From Myxococcales bacterium (GTDB lineage: Bacteria; Myxococcota_A; UBA9042), in contig SHZD01000015.1 in assembly GCA_009692465.1 (NCBI GenBank), positions 1 to 49,578 on the forward strand: 49,578 nt of DNA, read 5' to 3'. Below are positions 25,087 to 34,215 of this stretch, piece after piece. The translations under genes and the position numbers were made by a program. Numbering within the stretch: the stretch's first letter is position 1; each line of letters begins with the position of its first letter. Under the pieces are notes generated by a model. It saw only the letters and a list, made by a program, of their open reading frames with translations, did no database searches and was not told where the DNA came from.

Positions 25087-27279
25087 CTACGCGATTTCGC
25101 CGCGCAAAAGCGCATCTTGCAGCGAAAACGCTGGCAATTCAGCCGCCGAGCGCACGTAACTGCCGTCGCCCTGCAACAGCCAACTGCAACTGGTGTCCGC
25201 GACGGCCCCATCCAGACATTGGGCGCGGATCCGACGCTTGGACTCGGCGTCGTCAATCGGAAAGGCAATCTCGACCCGCCGGTGCAAGTTGCGCTCCATC
25301 CAGTCGGCGCTGGAACAGAACAATTCGCCGCTGGTCGCAAACCACCAGCAGCGCGCGTGTTCCAAGAAGCGGCCGACCATCGCCCGAACCGTGATGTTTT
25401 CCGACAGGCCCGCTAGGCCCGGACGCAAGCAGCAGATGCCGCGAACGATGAGTTCGATGTGGACTCCGGCCAAACTAGCACGGTACAGGGCGCCGATGAT
25501 CGCTGGTTCAGTCAGCGCGTTCATTTTCGCAATGATCTTTGCTGGTTGTCCAGCATTGGCCGCATCAATTTCGGCGTCGATACGGGCAATCAACTCGGAC
25601 TGCAGGGTAAACGGGCTGTGCAACAAGCGCTTGAGCGAGCGGACCCCGCCCAACCCGGTCAACATCGAGAACACCGCGTGCACATCGGTGGTCACGGAGA
25701 GTTCGCTGGTCAACAAGCTGATGTCCGTGTACAGCCGCGCGGTGACCGGATGGTAGTTGCCCGTGCCTAAGTGCACAAAACTGCGCAGCTTTGTCCCTTC
25801 GCGCCGCACCACCAAGGTCATCTTGGCGTGGGTCTTGTGGCCGACGACTCCGTAGACGACGTTGGCGCCGGCGACTTGCAGTTCGGTCGCCAAGTCGATG
25901 TTGGCGGCTTCGTCAAAGCGGGCGCGCAGTTCCACTACGGCGGTCACGTCTTTGCCAGCCCGCGCCGCATCGATCAGCGCCCGCACAAACGGTGAACTCG
26001 GGCCCGTCCGGTACAGGGTCATCTTGATCGCCAGCACTTCGGGGTCCGTCGCCGCTTGGCGGACAAACTCGAGCACCGGCGCCGCCGAATCATACGGGTG
26101 ATGCAAGACCACTGGCGTATCGCGCAGCACCCTGAAAATGCCGCCTTTGCCATCCATCGCTTTGCCGGCTAGTACCGCCGGAATCCGCGGCACCATCTGC
26201 GGCCAGCGCAAATCGGGGCGATCGGCCAAGTCGATGAGCGCCGCCAGTCGGTGCAAGTTCACCGGCCCGGGCACCCGGTACAACTCGGCTTCGGTCAACT
26301 CAAATTGCGCCAGCAGAAAGCGCGCCATCTCCGCAGTGCACTGCTCGCCCACCTCAAGCCGCACCGCGTCGCCGTCGTTGCGCCGGTTCAGTTCGCCTTT
26401 GAGCGCCTCAAGTAGATCGTCGGTTTCTTCTTCAGCGACAAACAGATCGGAGTCGCGCGTGATCCGAAACGGTGCGCAGCCGACAATGGTCATGCCCGGA
26501 AACAAATCGCCGATAAACGCCTGCACCACTGTCGATAGCAGCGCAAAATCGCGGGTATACCCATCGGCCCCTGGTGGCAGGCGCAGAACCCGCGGCAGCG
26601 ATCGCGGCACCTGCACCACCGCAATGCCGGAGCGGCGACCAAAGGCATCGGCGCCGTCGAGCGACACAATCAACACGAAATTCTTGTTTTGGACGTGCGG
26701 AAAGGGATGCACCGGGTCCAGACCAATCGGGGTCAAGACCGGTAATACGTCGGAATTAAAATACTCTTGCAGCCACAACTCTTGGGCATCGGTCCAAGCG
26801 GCCTCGCGCAGCAAGCGAATCCCAGCCGCCTCTAGTTGGGGCAGCAGTTCGTCATCGAGAACGCGGTATTGATCTGCGACCAGTTTGTGGGCTTCGGCGG
26901 CCACTAGATCGAGGATTTCCGAGGCCGAACGGTCATCGGGGCTTTTGGCGGCCAAACCGTAGACGACTTGCTGCTGCAGACGCGACACTCGAATTTCAAA
27001 GAATTCATCGAGATTGGAGCAAGATATGGTCAGGAAGCGCAGGCGCTCCAGCAGCGGCACATTGGGATCGCGGGCCTGAGCCAACACCCGGGTATTGAAG
27101 GCTAATCGGCTCAATTCGCGGTTCAAGAAATGCTGCGGATTGGCCAAGTCCTCGCGAGCGGCGCGGTGAACGGCGCTGTACAGTCCGGAGGGAACTTGGC
27201 CCGGCGGGATGCCGCCATGGGCAGGGTCGTGTTCGAATGCAGAACCAGCGCGCTCGAAATGGTCGGGGTCCACGATCAT
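25087..27279 (-). CDS. ppk1: Polyphosphate kinase 1
   Basis: About 730 aa from ATG 27279 (MIVDPDHFERAG); the track's TTG 27318 adds 13 residues and neither has a clear RBS. Ppk1 reversibly transfers the ATP gamma-phosphate onto polyphosphate chains. The four-domain layout is intact: N domain (FLNRELSRLAFNTRVL), head domain, and two PLD-like C domains with RFDEAANI, VVGHKTHAKMTLV carrying the autophosphorylated His, HLGTGNYH, and LIVRGICCLRPG. Start of a two-gene unit with rlmN. Polyphosphate supports stress survival and motility in many bacteria; no regulator box is recognised upstream. Confidence 0.95.
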   Translation of the reverse strand: MIVDPDHFERAGSAFEHDPAHGGIPPGQVPSGLYSAVHRAAREDLANPQHFLNRELSRLAFNTRVLAQARDPNVPLLERLRFLTISCSNLDEFFEIRVSRLQQQVVYGLAAKSPDDRSASEILDLVAAEAHKLVADQYRVLDDELLPQLEAAGIRLLREAAWTDAQELWLQEYFNSDVLPVLTPIGLDPVHPFPHVQNKNFVLIVSLDGADAFGRRSGIAVVQVPRSLPRVLRLPPGADGYTRDFALLSTVVQAFIGDLFPGMTIVGCAPFRITRDSDLFVAEEETDDLLEALKGELNRRNDGDAVRLEVGEQCTAEMARFLLAQFELTEAELYRVPGPVNLHRLAALIDLADRPDLRWPQMVPRIPAVLAGKAMDGKGGIFRVLRDTPVVLHHPYDSAAPVLEFVRQAATDPEVLAIKMTLYRTGPSSPFVRALIDAARAGKDVTAVVELRARFDEAANIDLATELQVAGANVVYGVVGHKTHAKMTLVVRREGTKLRSFVHLGTGNYHPVTARLYTDISLLTSELSVTTDVHAVFSMLTGLGGVRSLKRLLHSPFTLQSELIARIDAEIDAANAGQPAKIIAKMNALTEPAIIGALYRASLAGVHIELIVRGICCLRPGLAGLSENITVRAMVGRFLEHARCWWFATSGELFCSSADWMERNLHRRVEIAFPIDDAESKRRIRAQCLDGAVADTSCSWLLQGDGSYVRSAAELPAFSLQDALLRGEIA

Positions 27280-27455
27280 GCAGTCGGCGAGGTCGGCGCG
27301 GGCGCAAAGACGGCCCAACGTGCCAGTATGCCATACACAACGCCAAATCGCCCAATTTACTGCGAACTACCGGACAAGCTCTCCGACAACTGCGTCCGTG
27401 TGGGCAGAGGCACAGGCTTGTTCTCGGCTTAGAGTTCTAAATATATTGGATTTAT

Positions 27456-28454
27456 CTAGATTTTGCCGGTGGCGTAACTCCACGCCAAGCGCGCCGCCAA
27501 GCGCGCCGTCGCGCCGTCCTGATCAAACCTTGGATTGAGTTCATACAGGCCCAACTGGTTGGCGATGCCCAGCTTGCCGACCATCGCCACCGCCCGCACC
27601 ACCGCACCGGCGGCGACACCTAAGGCTTGCGGCAGGCTCACCCCAGGTGCCATGGCTTGCGAAAATGCCGCCAGATCCACGCATATCGCCAAACCCTGAT
27701 GGTTATCAGCCAGTTGACGCACCTGCCCGCACAAGTCCGCGCCCGCTTTGCGCTCGTCGCCGTCGATATCCTCATAAAACACCGTAGGCACCGCGTGTTG
27801 GAGCAAAAACTGCAACGATGCCTGACAGTTGGCGCTGCGCTGGATCCCCCACTGCAGCAACGATGGCCCGGCCAAGCGCGCTGCTGGGTCAGACAACAGC
27901 CGCCGAAAGGCGGTGGTCGCGTGCGGCTCCTCACGGCCACTATCGTAGGCGGTGACATCGGCGATGGCGTCGACATGCACCGCTGCCAGCCGACCTTGGG
28001 CATAAGTTCGGCTCACCGCCCGCGCCAGCCCGGCAATGGCACCGTAGGCGTGATCGCCGCCGCCGCCAATGACCACGAACCGCGCGGCCCCAAAGCGCTC
28101 GCGCAGCACCGCAACTACCTCGGTCAACCGCGCATGGGTCTCTTGGGTGTGGCCAGCAGGCTCCAGATCGCCCGCATTGAGTACCGAACCGGCGCCAAAC
28201 TCGGCGGGCGCTGGCATCCGAAAGAAATGGTCGCGAAACTTGGTCGGCCCATCGGCGGCCCCCGCGCGGCCTCCTTGCAGTTGCACGCCGCGGCCATCGG
28301 CGACCCCTAGGACCACCAACTGCACCCGATCGGGCTGCGGGTCAGCGTCCAGCGTCACCAAGCGGTGCGACATGCGTGGATCGTCGCGGCGAGTCTTGAG
28401 CGCCGGGGCGTGCGGGGTGGTGTCGGCGCGGACAAAGCGCAAGGTGTCATTCAT
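27456..28454 (-). CDS. Arginase/formimidoylglutamase-fold protein with one metal site altered
   Basis: 332 aa. The ureohydrolase fold is clear: GGGGDHAYGAI, VHVDAIADVTAYD, ICVDLAAFSQAMAPGVSLP, LYELNPRFD. Compared with arginase motifs (GGDH, DAHxD, SxDxD), His135, Asp162, Asp166 and Asp260 are kept, but the His of DAHxD is Ile164 and the second Asp of SxDxD is Ala262. In arginases those two are the ligands specific to the Mn-B site, while the kept residues are the Mn-A and bridging ligands. The catalytic-type His after SGREEPH and the Glu of ELNP remain. Either a mononuclear variant or a non-hydrolytic binder; hutG-like activity should not be assumed. It lies 57 bp downstream of the TPR lipoprotein gene. 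Confidence 0.85.
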   Translation of the reverse strand: MNDTLRFVRADTTPHAPALKTRRDDPRMSHRLVTLDADPQPDRVQLVVLGVADGRGVQLQGGRAGAADGPTKFRDHFFRMPAPAEFGAGSVLNAGDLEPAGHTQETHARLTEVVAVLRERFGAARFVVIGGGGDHAYGAIAGLARAVSRTYAQGRLAAVHVDAIADVTAYDSGREEPHATTAFRRLLSDPAARLAGPSLLQWGIQRSANCQASLQFLLQHAVPTVFYEDIDGDERKAGADLCGQVRQLADNHQGLAICVDLAAFSQAMAPGVSLPQALGVAAGAVVRAVAMVGKLGIANQLGLYELNPRFDQDGATARLAARLAWSYATGKI

Positions 28455-28511
28455 GCCGCGATTCCCCGCCGTGATCTAGATGGGAAACTGGAGTACGGTC
28501 GGCTCACGCAA

Positions 28512-29849
28512 TCACTTTTTCTTGGACGCGGGCTTGGCTGCCTTTGCTGGTAGTTCCTGAGTCGGCGCTGCGGGCGGCAGCGGCGCTGCGGTTGGCGTCG
28601 GCACCCCTGGCAAGTCGACCACTTCGCCTTTCTTGTATCGTTCCAGCTTGCTGCGCCGAATTTGGTTGGCCTCAATGGCGACCTCGACCTTGCGCCTGCC
28701 GTCGCGCGATTTCTCCGCCCATTCGCTACCCGAATCGCCCAGACGCTGAGCTAACTCGATATTTTTTTCGTAAATGGTCACGGCTCGTTTGGCCAGATGC
28801 TCGGTGTGGCCCCACAGGACGTCGCGGTAGACCTCCATGGTAAAAGCGTCGAGATCATTGGGTACTTCGGCGTTGTCGATGTCTTCAATCAGGCGCTGAT
28901 ACAGCGCGCCGACCCGAAAGCCGGCTGCCAGCGCCCACGGCTTGATGTGCAAGCGCACGCAGCGGTAGTACACCGCCTCGGCTTTGAGGAAAAGATTAGA
29001 CTTATCCTCCAGTTCTCGCTGCATGCGCTCCACCGGCAGCTTGAAGCGAATGCTGGCAAACAACTCGTAGTAGATCTCGGCGCGCTCAAAATAGGCCCGC
29101 GCCACCCATTCAGACTCGGCGATGGCACTGGTCTCGCGGTTGTCTTCGTACAGGCGCTCGACGCGCTTGAAGGCGGTGTCGGCATCCTTGGGCTCACCGG
29201 CGCGGCGCAGGCAAAACCCAAGCCGGGCCGCTGCTTCCAGTTCATCCAGCAACCCCAGCTTGCCGCCGATGTCGGCCTGAACCTGCTCATTTTCGAGAGC
29301 GCCGCGGTAGACGGCGGCGGCCTGAGCCCACTGCTCGGCGGCCTCGTGGCTTTCAGCGACCATAAACAGAGCGTCGCGGGCGTTGCGGGTCCCTTTGACC
29401 AACAGCTGCGATTTGGCAAAGCGCTGCACGGCGTCCAGTGGGCGACCGCCATTGAGCGCGCACAGGCCGGCGTTGAAGGCAAAGGCATAGGCAGACACAT
29501 CGGCCGCGAAGTCGACCATCATGCGATCAAAGCCTTTTTGGCACTCGTTCCAGTTCTTGGCTTTGAGCGCCGCGGAGGCAACAACCCGCATTTCTTCGCG
29601 GTCTTTGACGTAGACTTCGGGCTTGCCGCTGCTCTTGTCGGTTTTGAACACAATCGGGTCTAGTTCGACTATGCGCTTTTCCGTTGTTAAGTCACGAACT
29701 TGGGCGCCGCCACATCCAAGCACGGCCCCGCCACACACCAATACGGCCCCGCCACACACCAATACGGCCCCGCCACACACCAATACGGCGCCGACACTGC
29801 GCACAGCGAGACAAACGCCAAGGCAACACTGCGGGACGCTTCGGGCCAT
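28512..29849 (-). CDS. TPR-type lipoprotein with a tandemly repeated signal peptide
   Basis: 445 aa from ATG 29849; GTG 29804 (MRSVGAVLVC) is an alternative start, and neither has a good RBS. The hydrophobic signal consists of VLVCGGA repeated three times plus VLGCGGA. Only the last unit gives a normal lipobox (VLGC), so the mature protein probably starts CGGAQVRDLTTEK. The remainder is alpha-helical with TPR-like pairs, e.g. YAFAFNAGLCALNGGRPLDA, LFMVAESHEAAEQWAQAAAV and RLGFCLRRAGEPKDADTAF, ending in an Ala/Pro/Lys-rich tail. Likely an outer-membrane scaffold; partners unknown. Upstream of the arginase-fold gene on the same strand. Confidence 0.8.
   Translation of the reverse strand: MARSVPQCCLGVCLAVRSVGAVLVCGGAVLVCGGAVLVCGGAVLGCGGAQVRDLTTEKRIVELDPIVFKTDKSSGKPEVYVKDREEMRVVASAALKAKNWNECQKGFDRMMVDFAADVSAYAFAFNAGLCALNGGRPLDAVQRFAKSQLLVKGTRNARDALFMVAESHEAAEQWAQAAAVYRGALENEQVQADIGGKLGLLDELEAAARLGFCLRRAGEPKDADTAFKRVERLYEDNRETSAIAESEWVARAYFERAEIYYELFASIRFKLPVERMQRELEDKSNLFLKAEAVYYRCVRLHIKPWALAAGFRVGALYQRLIEDIDNAEVPNDLDAFTMEVYRDVLWGHTEHLAKRAVTIYEKNIELAQRLGDSGSEWAEKSRDGRRKVEVAIEANQIRRSKLERYKKGEVVDLPGVPTPTAAPLPPAAPTQELPAKAAKPASKKK
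29726..29788. repeat. 21-bp in-frame tandem repeat in a signal peptide
   Basis: Three exact copies of a 21-bp unit containing CCACACACCAATACGG, flanked by diverged partial units. It lies inside the TPR lipoprotein gene and encodes the seven-residue VLVCGGA unit, so copy-number change lengthens or shortens the hydrophobic core in steps of seven. Confidence 0.95.
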
Positions 29850-30057
29850 GGCAGCAGTGGAGCATCGCCTTCAAAATTGGTCAAATGGCCCGCGCGGCGG
29901 GCAGCAGTGTCAGGCCGGGATTGGCGTGTAAGCGGCGACATTAGTAGCAAAAAAGCCGCGGTTGTCCTGGTGTGCTGCCCCTTGCCGCCGCATTGCATCG
30001 CCCCTGCAATGCGGCTACTGTCCGCGCTCTGGCGCCCCGCGGTGCCGCGGCTTGGCC

Positions 30058-30582
30058 ATGCAGCCACCCTCCACGCAACCACTATCCAAACTGGCGCAAG
30101 CGCTGCAGCAAGCCCTGCAGCACGACTTGCCGGGCGCCCAAATCGACATCGACGATGGCGGCGATGCCGTGGCGCTCACTTTTGAGCATCCAGCCCATCA
30201 CGCGTTGTGCATCGCAATTTTGGAACCGGATGCGACGGCGGATGTCGCCCTTTTGGCCGCAGTCGTGGTGGCCGATGTGGCTGAGCTGAGTTCACCGCAA
30301 GCGCTTTTGGGGCTGATGACCTTCAACGCGCGGCTGATGACCTGTGCGCTGGCGGCGTTGCCCATCAACCAAGACGAGATGGCGATTGTGCTGTGCCGCC
30401 GCACGCCCGCCGCTGCCATGCCGCCCACTGAACTGGCGGCCCTGTACAACGACATGATTTGGGAATGGGCCCAAGTGTCCAAGCACGCTGACGAATTTCT
30501 TGGTCAAGGCCCAACTGCAGCGCCTAGAGCGCCCGCACCGCCAAGTCGACCGCGGATTATTGGCAGCCTTGATGAATTCTGA
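30058..30582 (+). CDS. YbjN / type III secretion chaperone-like protein
   Basis: 174 aa from ATG 30058; the track start at 29962 is too early and lacks support. Small acidic protein with an alpha-beta-alpha pattern: LAQALQQALQHDLPGAQID, ALTFEHPAHHALCIAIL, LLGLMTFNARLMTCALAALP, MAIVLCRRTP, ELAALYNDMIWEWAQ. That matches the YbjN/CesT chaperone-like fold, used by class I secretion chaperones and by YbjN regulators. The tail is Pro/Ala-rich. No secretion-system genes are adjacent, so YbjN-like is the safer label. Divergent from the TPR lipoprotein gene. Confidence 0.75.
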   Translation: MQPPSTQPLSKLAQALQQALQHDLPGAQIDIDDGGDAVALTFEHPAHHALCIAILEPDATADVALLAAVVVADVAELSSPQALLGLMTFNARLMTCALAALPINQDEMAIVLCRRTPAAAMPPTELAALYNDMIWEWAQVSKHADEFLGQGPTAAPRAPAPPSRPRIIGSLDEF

Positions 30583-30689
30583 AGCCCAGTGGCGAATTTT
30601 AAAGCACTTTCGGTGCGTTGCTGACCACCGCCAATCGAATCGCAGAGCCGATCTTGGCCTAGACTAGCGTCGGCGATAGGGACACTATT

Positions 30690-32393
30690 GTGAAACATCT
30701 TGCCTATGTAACCGCCGAAATCGGCCTTACCACCGCGATACCAACCTACTCAGGCGGCTTGGGGGTGTTGGCGGGCGACCATGTCAAAGCGGCCGCCGAT
30801 TTGGGCCTGCCGCTGGTTGGAGTGACGCTGTTTTACAAGCGCGGTTATGGCTTGCAGTCGGTCGATAGCAGTGACCAGCAGCAGCTCGATTTCCCGCTGT
30901 GCGATCCGGGCGACGTGCTCGAGGACAGCGGTCACGTCGTCAAAATGCGCTTTGAAGGCGAAATCGTGCGCATCAAAGTGTGGCGGCGTTGGGTGCGCGG
31001 TCGGCGTGGTCACGGCTGCCCCGTCTTGTTCTTGGACACCGACGTTGACGGCAATTCGGCGGTGTGGCGACCCGTCTCCAACCTGCTGTATGGCGGCGAC
31101 AACCTCAACCGCTTGCGCCAAGAAGCTGTTTTGGGGATGGGCGGCTACGCGGCGGTCAAAGAGTGTGGGTACGGCGCCGACTTGTTTGCCCACCTCAACG
31201 AAGGCCACACCGCGCTGTTCGCCGCCGCCATGTGCGCCGAGCTCGGAAGCGTGGCTGAAACGCGCAAGCGGGTCCATTTTACCACCCACACCCCGGTCCC
31301 GGCAGGCTTTGACCGCTTTGAACACAGCGATGTGCAGCGGGTATTGGGCGATCTCCTCGACCCCAAAATCGCGCTACTGGGAGGCACCGAAACGCTCAAC
31401 ATGGCGTGGTTGGCCGCCTCGCTCGCCGGCCACGTCAACGGCGTGTCTGAAATCAATGCCAAAGTGGCCCAACCCCTTTTTACTGCTAAGCATTTGAAGG
31501 ATTTGCACGTCGACGCGGTGACCAACGGTGTCCATTTCGACACTTGGGTTTCGGCCCAAATGGGCGCGCTGTACGACCAGCACCTGTTTGGTTGGCGCGA
31601 TGACCCGCACCTGCTTGACAACATTACCAGTGTTGACCCCGATGCCTTTGACCGCGCCCGTCGGCGCAGCAAGTGCGATTTGCTCGAATACGCCAATGGC
31701 CAGACCCAGCAGGGCTTTGACCCCGATGTGCTCACTTTTGGCTTTGCTCGGCGCATGGCGACCTACAAGCGCGCTACGCTGATTTTTCGCGATTTGGACC
31801 GTTTGTTGGCGATCGGCCGTGGCAAGGTCCAAATCCTGTTTGCCGGCAAGGCCCACGAAAAAGACACCGAAGGCAAGGCGCTGGTCACCGAGTTGGTATC
31901 GCTATCGCATAAGCTGCGCGGCGAGCTGCGCATTGGGTTTTTGCCCAATTATAACATGTGGTTGGGGCACATGCTCACCGGCGGCGTCGATGTTTGGCTC
32001 AACAATCCGGTGCGACCCTTGGAAGCGTGCGGCACTTCGGGCATGAAGGCGGCGCTGAACGGCGTGCCCAACTGTTCGATTCTAGACGGTTGGTGGGCTG
32101 AAGGCTGTGTCGACGGCAAGAACGGCTGGGCGATTGGCCAGCAGTGGGACACCCGCGACGACGACCGCGACGCCAAGGCCCTGTATGACACCTTGGAACA
32201 CCGTGTGATTGCTTGCTATTACGGCGAGCGTGCCAAGTTTCGCCGCATTCAGATGGCGGCGGTGGCCAGCGCGCCTAAGTTTTCGGCCCGCCGCATGGTG
32301 CTGGATTACGCTGTAAAATACTATGGTTGGCAGCACGCGCGCGCCCATTTGCCCACCGCCGAAGGCATTTCGGGCGCCTATGTTGTAGTCTAG
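30690..32393 (+). CDS. glgP: Alpha-glucan (glycogen/maltodextrin) phosphorylase
   Basis: 567 aa, GTG start at 30690 with AGGGA 8 bases upstream. It cleaves alpha-1,4-glucans with phosphate to give glucose-1-phosphate, using PLP. This is the shorter bacterial type with an abbreviated N-terminus: YVTAEIGLTTAIPTYSGGLG, LNEGHTALFA, HFTTHTPVPAGFDRF, DAVTNGVHFDTWVS, FARRMATYKRA, and EACGTSGMKAALNG with the PLP Lys. A cytosolic reserve-mobilising enzyme. The FabG4-like reductase gene starts 12 bp after it, so they are probably co-transcribed, though no shared pathway is evident. Confidence 0.94.
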   Translation: MKHLAYVTAEIGLTTAIPTYSGGLGVLAGDHVKAAADLGLPLVGVTLFYKRGYGLQSVDSSDQQQLDFPLCDPGDVLEDSGHVVKMRFEGEIVRIKVWRRWVRGRRGHGCPVLFLDTDVDGNSAVWRPVSNLLYGGDNLNRLRQEAVLGMGGYAAVKECGYGADLFAHLNEGHTALFAAAMCAELGSVAETRKRVHFTTHTPVPAGFDRFEHSDVQRVLGDLLDPKIALLGGTETLNMAWLAASLAGHVNGVSEINAKVAQPLFTAKHLKDLHVDAVTNGVHFDTWVSAQMGALYDQHLFGWRDDPHLLDNITSVDPDAFDRARRRSKCDLLEYANGQTQQGFDPDVLTFGFARRMATYKRATLIFRDLDRLLAIGRGKVQILFAGKAHEKDTEGKALVTELVSLSHKLRGELRIGFLPNYNMWLGHMLTGGVDVWLNNPVRPLEACGTSGMKAALNGVPNCSILDGWWAEGCVDGKNGWAIGQQWDTRDDDRDAKALYDTLEHRVIACYYGERAKFRRIQMAAVASAPKFSARRMVLDYAVKYYGWQHARAHLPTAEGISGAYVVV

Positions 32394-32405
32394 TCGGAGT
32401 TCACC

Positions 32406-33872
32406 ATGCCCGCCGCCACTGATTGGAGTCTGAACCCGCGCGTCCGCAAGTGGGTAACGGGCTTGCCGTTGCCGATCAAGCTGCCTACCGTGCTGCTGCG
32501 CGGAGAACTGGGCGGCCACTACTTGGGCGAGCGCCGGGCCGTGCTGGTGCGCTTGCGTGACGCCATCGACTTGGCGCTGGCCGAAATGCTGTGCAGTCGC
32601 GGCGCCGCGCTGATGGTCACCGACCCACAGCCCAATGCCGAGTTGAAGTTGCGCATTTTGGCCTTGGGTGCTCGCTTTGTTGCGCAGGCGGCCGACCTGC
32701 CGTCAACGATTGCCTCGGCTTCGGCGCACGACGATCGGCGGCCGCTGTTGCTGGTGGCGCGCATTGTCGGCACCGAACCCACTGACAGCAGCGAATTGTG
32801 GGCCAATCTGGCCTCCAGCTCGGCAGGTGAGGTGCTGCTGCAAGTCGGTCAGGCGTTGGCGGCGGCGCCCAGACACAGCCGCTTGTGCGCATTGGTCGAC
32901 GAACCGCCGACCGCGACCCCACGCCAAACCGTGTTGGCGGCGGCGACGGCAGGCCTGTTGCGCTCGCTGCACAAAGAACTGGGACCAGTGGCGACTACCA
33001 GTCACCTGCTGCGGCTGGCTCACCCCGATCCGCAGGCGACCGCCGAGGTGGTCGGCTTTTTGGTGTCGCCCGCCGCTGCTTTTGTGACTGGCCTGGATTT
33101 GGTGCTGGGCCCCAATGCCGGGGCGCAAGACCACGCGGACGGTCGGCTGGCGCTGGTGACCGGTGCTGCTCGCGGCATTGGTGCGGCGATTGCTCAGCGC
33201 TTGGCGCTGTCGGGTTGCAACGTAGTGGTCAATGACATCCCCGCGGCTCACCAGACTGGGCAAGCGACGGTCGACGCCATTAGGGCCAGCGGTGGCCAAG
33301 CTGAGTTTGTCGGTGCCGATTGCAGTACGCCAGACGGGGCGCAAACCATCGCCGCTGCCGTCGCCCGCCACGGTCAATTGGCGGCGGTGGTCCACAACGC
33401 CGGCATCACCCGCGACCGCACCATGCGCAAGATGACCACTGCGCAGTGGCAGCAGGTACTCGCCGTCAATTTGGGTGCGATGGAATTGGTGCAGCGCGCT
33501 GTCGATCCGTGGCTGCAACCAGGCGCCGGGGTTGCGCTATTGAGCTCAGTGATGGGGATCGCCGGCAACTTTGGCCAGTGCAATTACACTGCCGCCAAAG
33601 CGGGTGTTTTGGCCTTGATGCGGCTGTGGGCGGTGCAGTATCGCGATCGGGCGATCCGCTGCAACGCGATTGCCCCCGGCTTTATCATCACCGACATGAC
33701 CGCGCAGGTGCCGCTATTCAACCGCGAAATGGCCAAGCAATTGACAGCGTTGCTGCAACCGGGCCTGCCTGCCGACGTCGCCGAAGTCGCGGCCTTTTTG
33801 TGCCATCCGGCTTCGCGGGCGCTGACCGGTCAAACCCTGCGCTGTGACGGCGGGATGGCGTTTGGCGCATAG
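32406..33872 (+). CDS. High-molecular-weight 3-oxoacyl-ACP reductase (FabG4-type SDR)
   Basis: 488 aa; ATG with CGGAG upstream. Two Rossmann-like halves: residues 1-235 lack an SDR active site and the glycine motif, while 240-488 are a canonical SDR with LVTGAARGIG (NADPH binding), VVHNAGITRD, Ser in LLSSVMG, YTAAKAG (catalytic Tyr/Lys) and a C-terminal CDGGMAFGA. This duplicated layout is that of mycobacterial FabG4/HMwFabG, which reduces 3-oxoacyl-CoA/ACP. Partner genes typical of that family (thiolase, MaoC hydratase) are absent. It follows glgP closely. Confidence 0.92.
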   Translation: MPAATDWSLNPRVRKWVTGLPLPIKLPTVLLRGELGGHYLGERRAVLVRLRDAIDLALAEMLCSRGAALMVTDPQPNAELKLRILALGARFVAQAADLPSTIASASAHDDRRPLLLVARIVGTEPTDSSELWANLASSSAGEVLLQVGQALAAAPRHSRLCALVDEPPTATPRQTVLAAATAGLLRSLHKELGPVATTSHLLRLAHPDPQATAEVVGFLVSPAAAFVTGLDLVLGPNAGAQDHADGRLALVTGAARGIGAAIAQRLALSGCNVVVNDIPAAHQTGQATVDAIRASGGQAEFVGADCSTPDGAQTIAAAVARHGQLAAVVHNAGITRDRTMRKMTTAQWQQVLAVNLGAMELVQRAVDPWLQPGAGVALLSSVMGIAGNFGQCNYTAAKAGVLALMRLWAVQYRDRAIRCNAIAPGFIITDMTAQVPLFNREMAKQLTALLQPGLPADVAEVAAFLCHPASRALTGQTLRCDGGMAFGA

Positions 33873-34046
33873 AGAGTGTATTCAAATATGCCGCTGCGAG
33901 GCTCAGGAGGCGCTCGGAAGGCAAGGCGGCGGTTGCCTGACGACCGAAACGCACTCGCAGTGCGTTGCAGGCAGGAAGACAATCGCCAACGCAGCATGCC
34001 GGGATGCATCCTGAACCGCAGCAGGCGTTTTTGAATACGCCCTCTT
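33871..34046. mobile_element. 176-bp inverted-repeat-bounded element with internal hairpins
   Basis: AGAGAGTGTATTCAAA at the left pairs with TTTTTGAATACGCCCTCT at the right. Inside are a perfect AACGCACT/AGTGCGTT hairpin and a GGCAA/TTGCC stem. It starts at the stop codon of the FabG4-like gene. Only one copy is seen here and no transposase. It could be a MITE or a structured 3' UTR. Confidence 0.5.
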
Positions 34047-34190
34047 AGGGCCGGGGCAAAATCAACTCGATTTTGCGCTTGGGCCCATTGCTTGCTTGGT
34101 GGGGCGCTAACGCGCGGCTTTGCAAGCCGACTGCACGCTCCATTCCTAGCGCGGATCGCTGCAGTCATTCTTGCTTGGGCCAGTTGATTT
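34046..34190 (+). repeat. Dispersed repeat family C, copy C2
   Basis: AGGGCCGGGGCAAAATCAAC, the GCAAAATC/GATTTTGC hairpin, GGGCCCATTGCTTGCTTGGT, GGGGCGCTAACGCGCGGCTT and an end near TTGGGCCAG, collinear with copy C1 at 16611. It leads into the EamA transporter gene, as C1 leads into valS. Confidence 0.8.
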
Positions 34191-34215
34191 CGGTTCAAGG
34201 GGTAAGGCAGTCGAC

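Noticed and set aside
27319-27455. AT-rich patch upstream of ppk1 considered as a Pho box or promoter
   Set aside because: No pair of conserved half-sites or well-spaced -35/-10 hexamers could be identified with confidence.
28456-28490. Possible fifth family B copy near the arginase-fold start
   Set aside because: Only about 13 bp (CGCGATTCCCCGC) match; no other part of the repeat is present.
32703-33518. 271-aa minus-strand ORF inside the FabG4-like gene
   Set aside because: Shadow frame of a canonical SDR.
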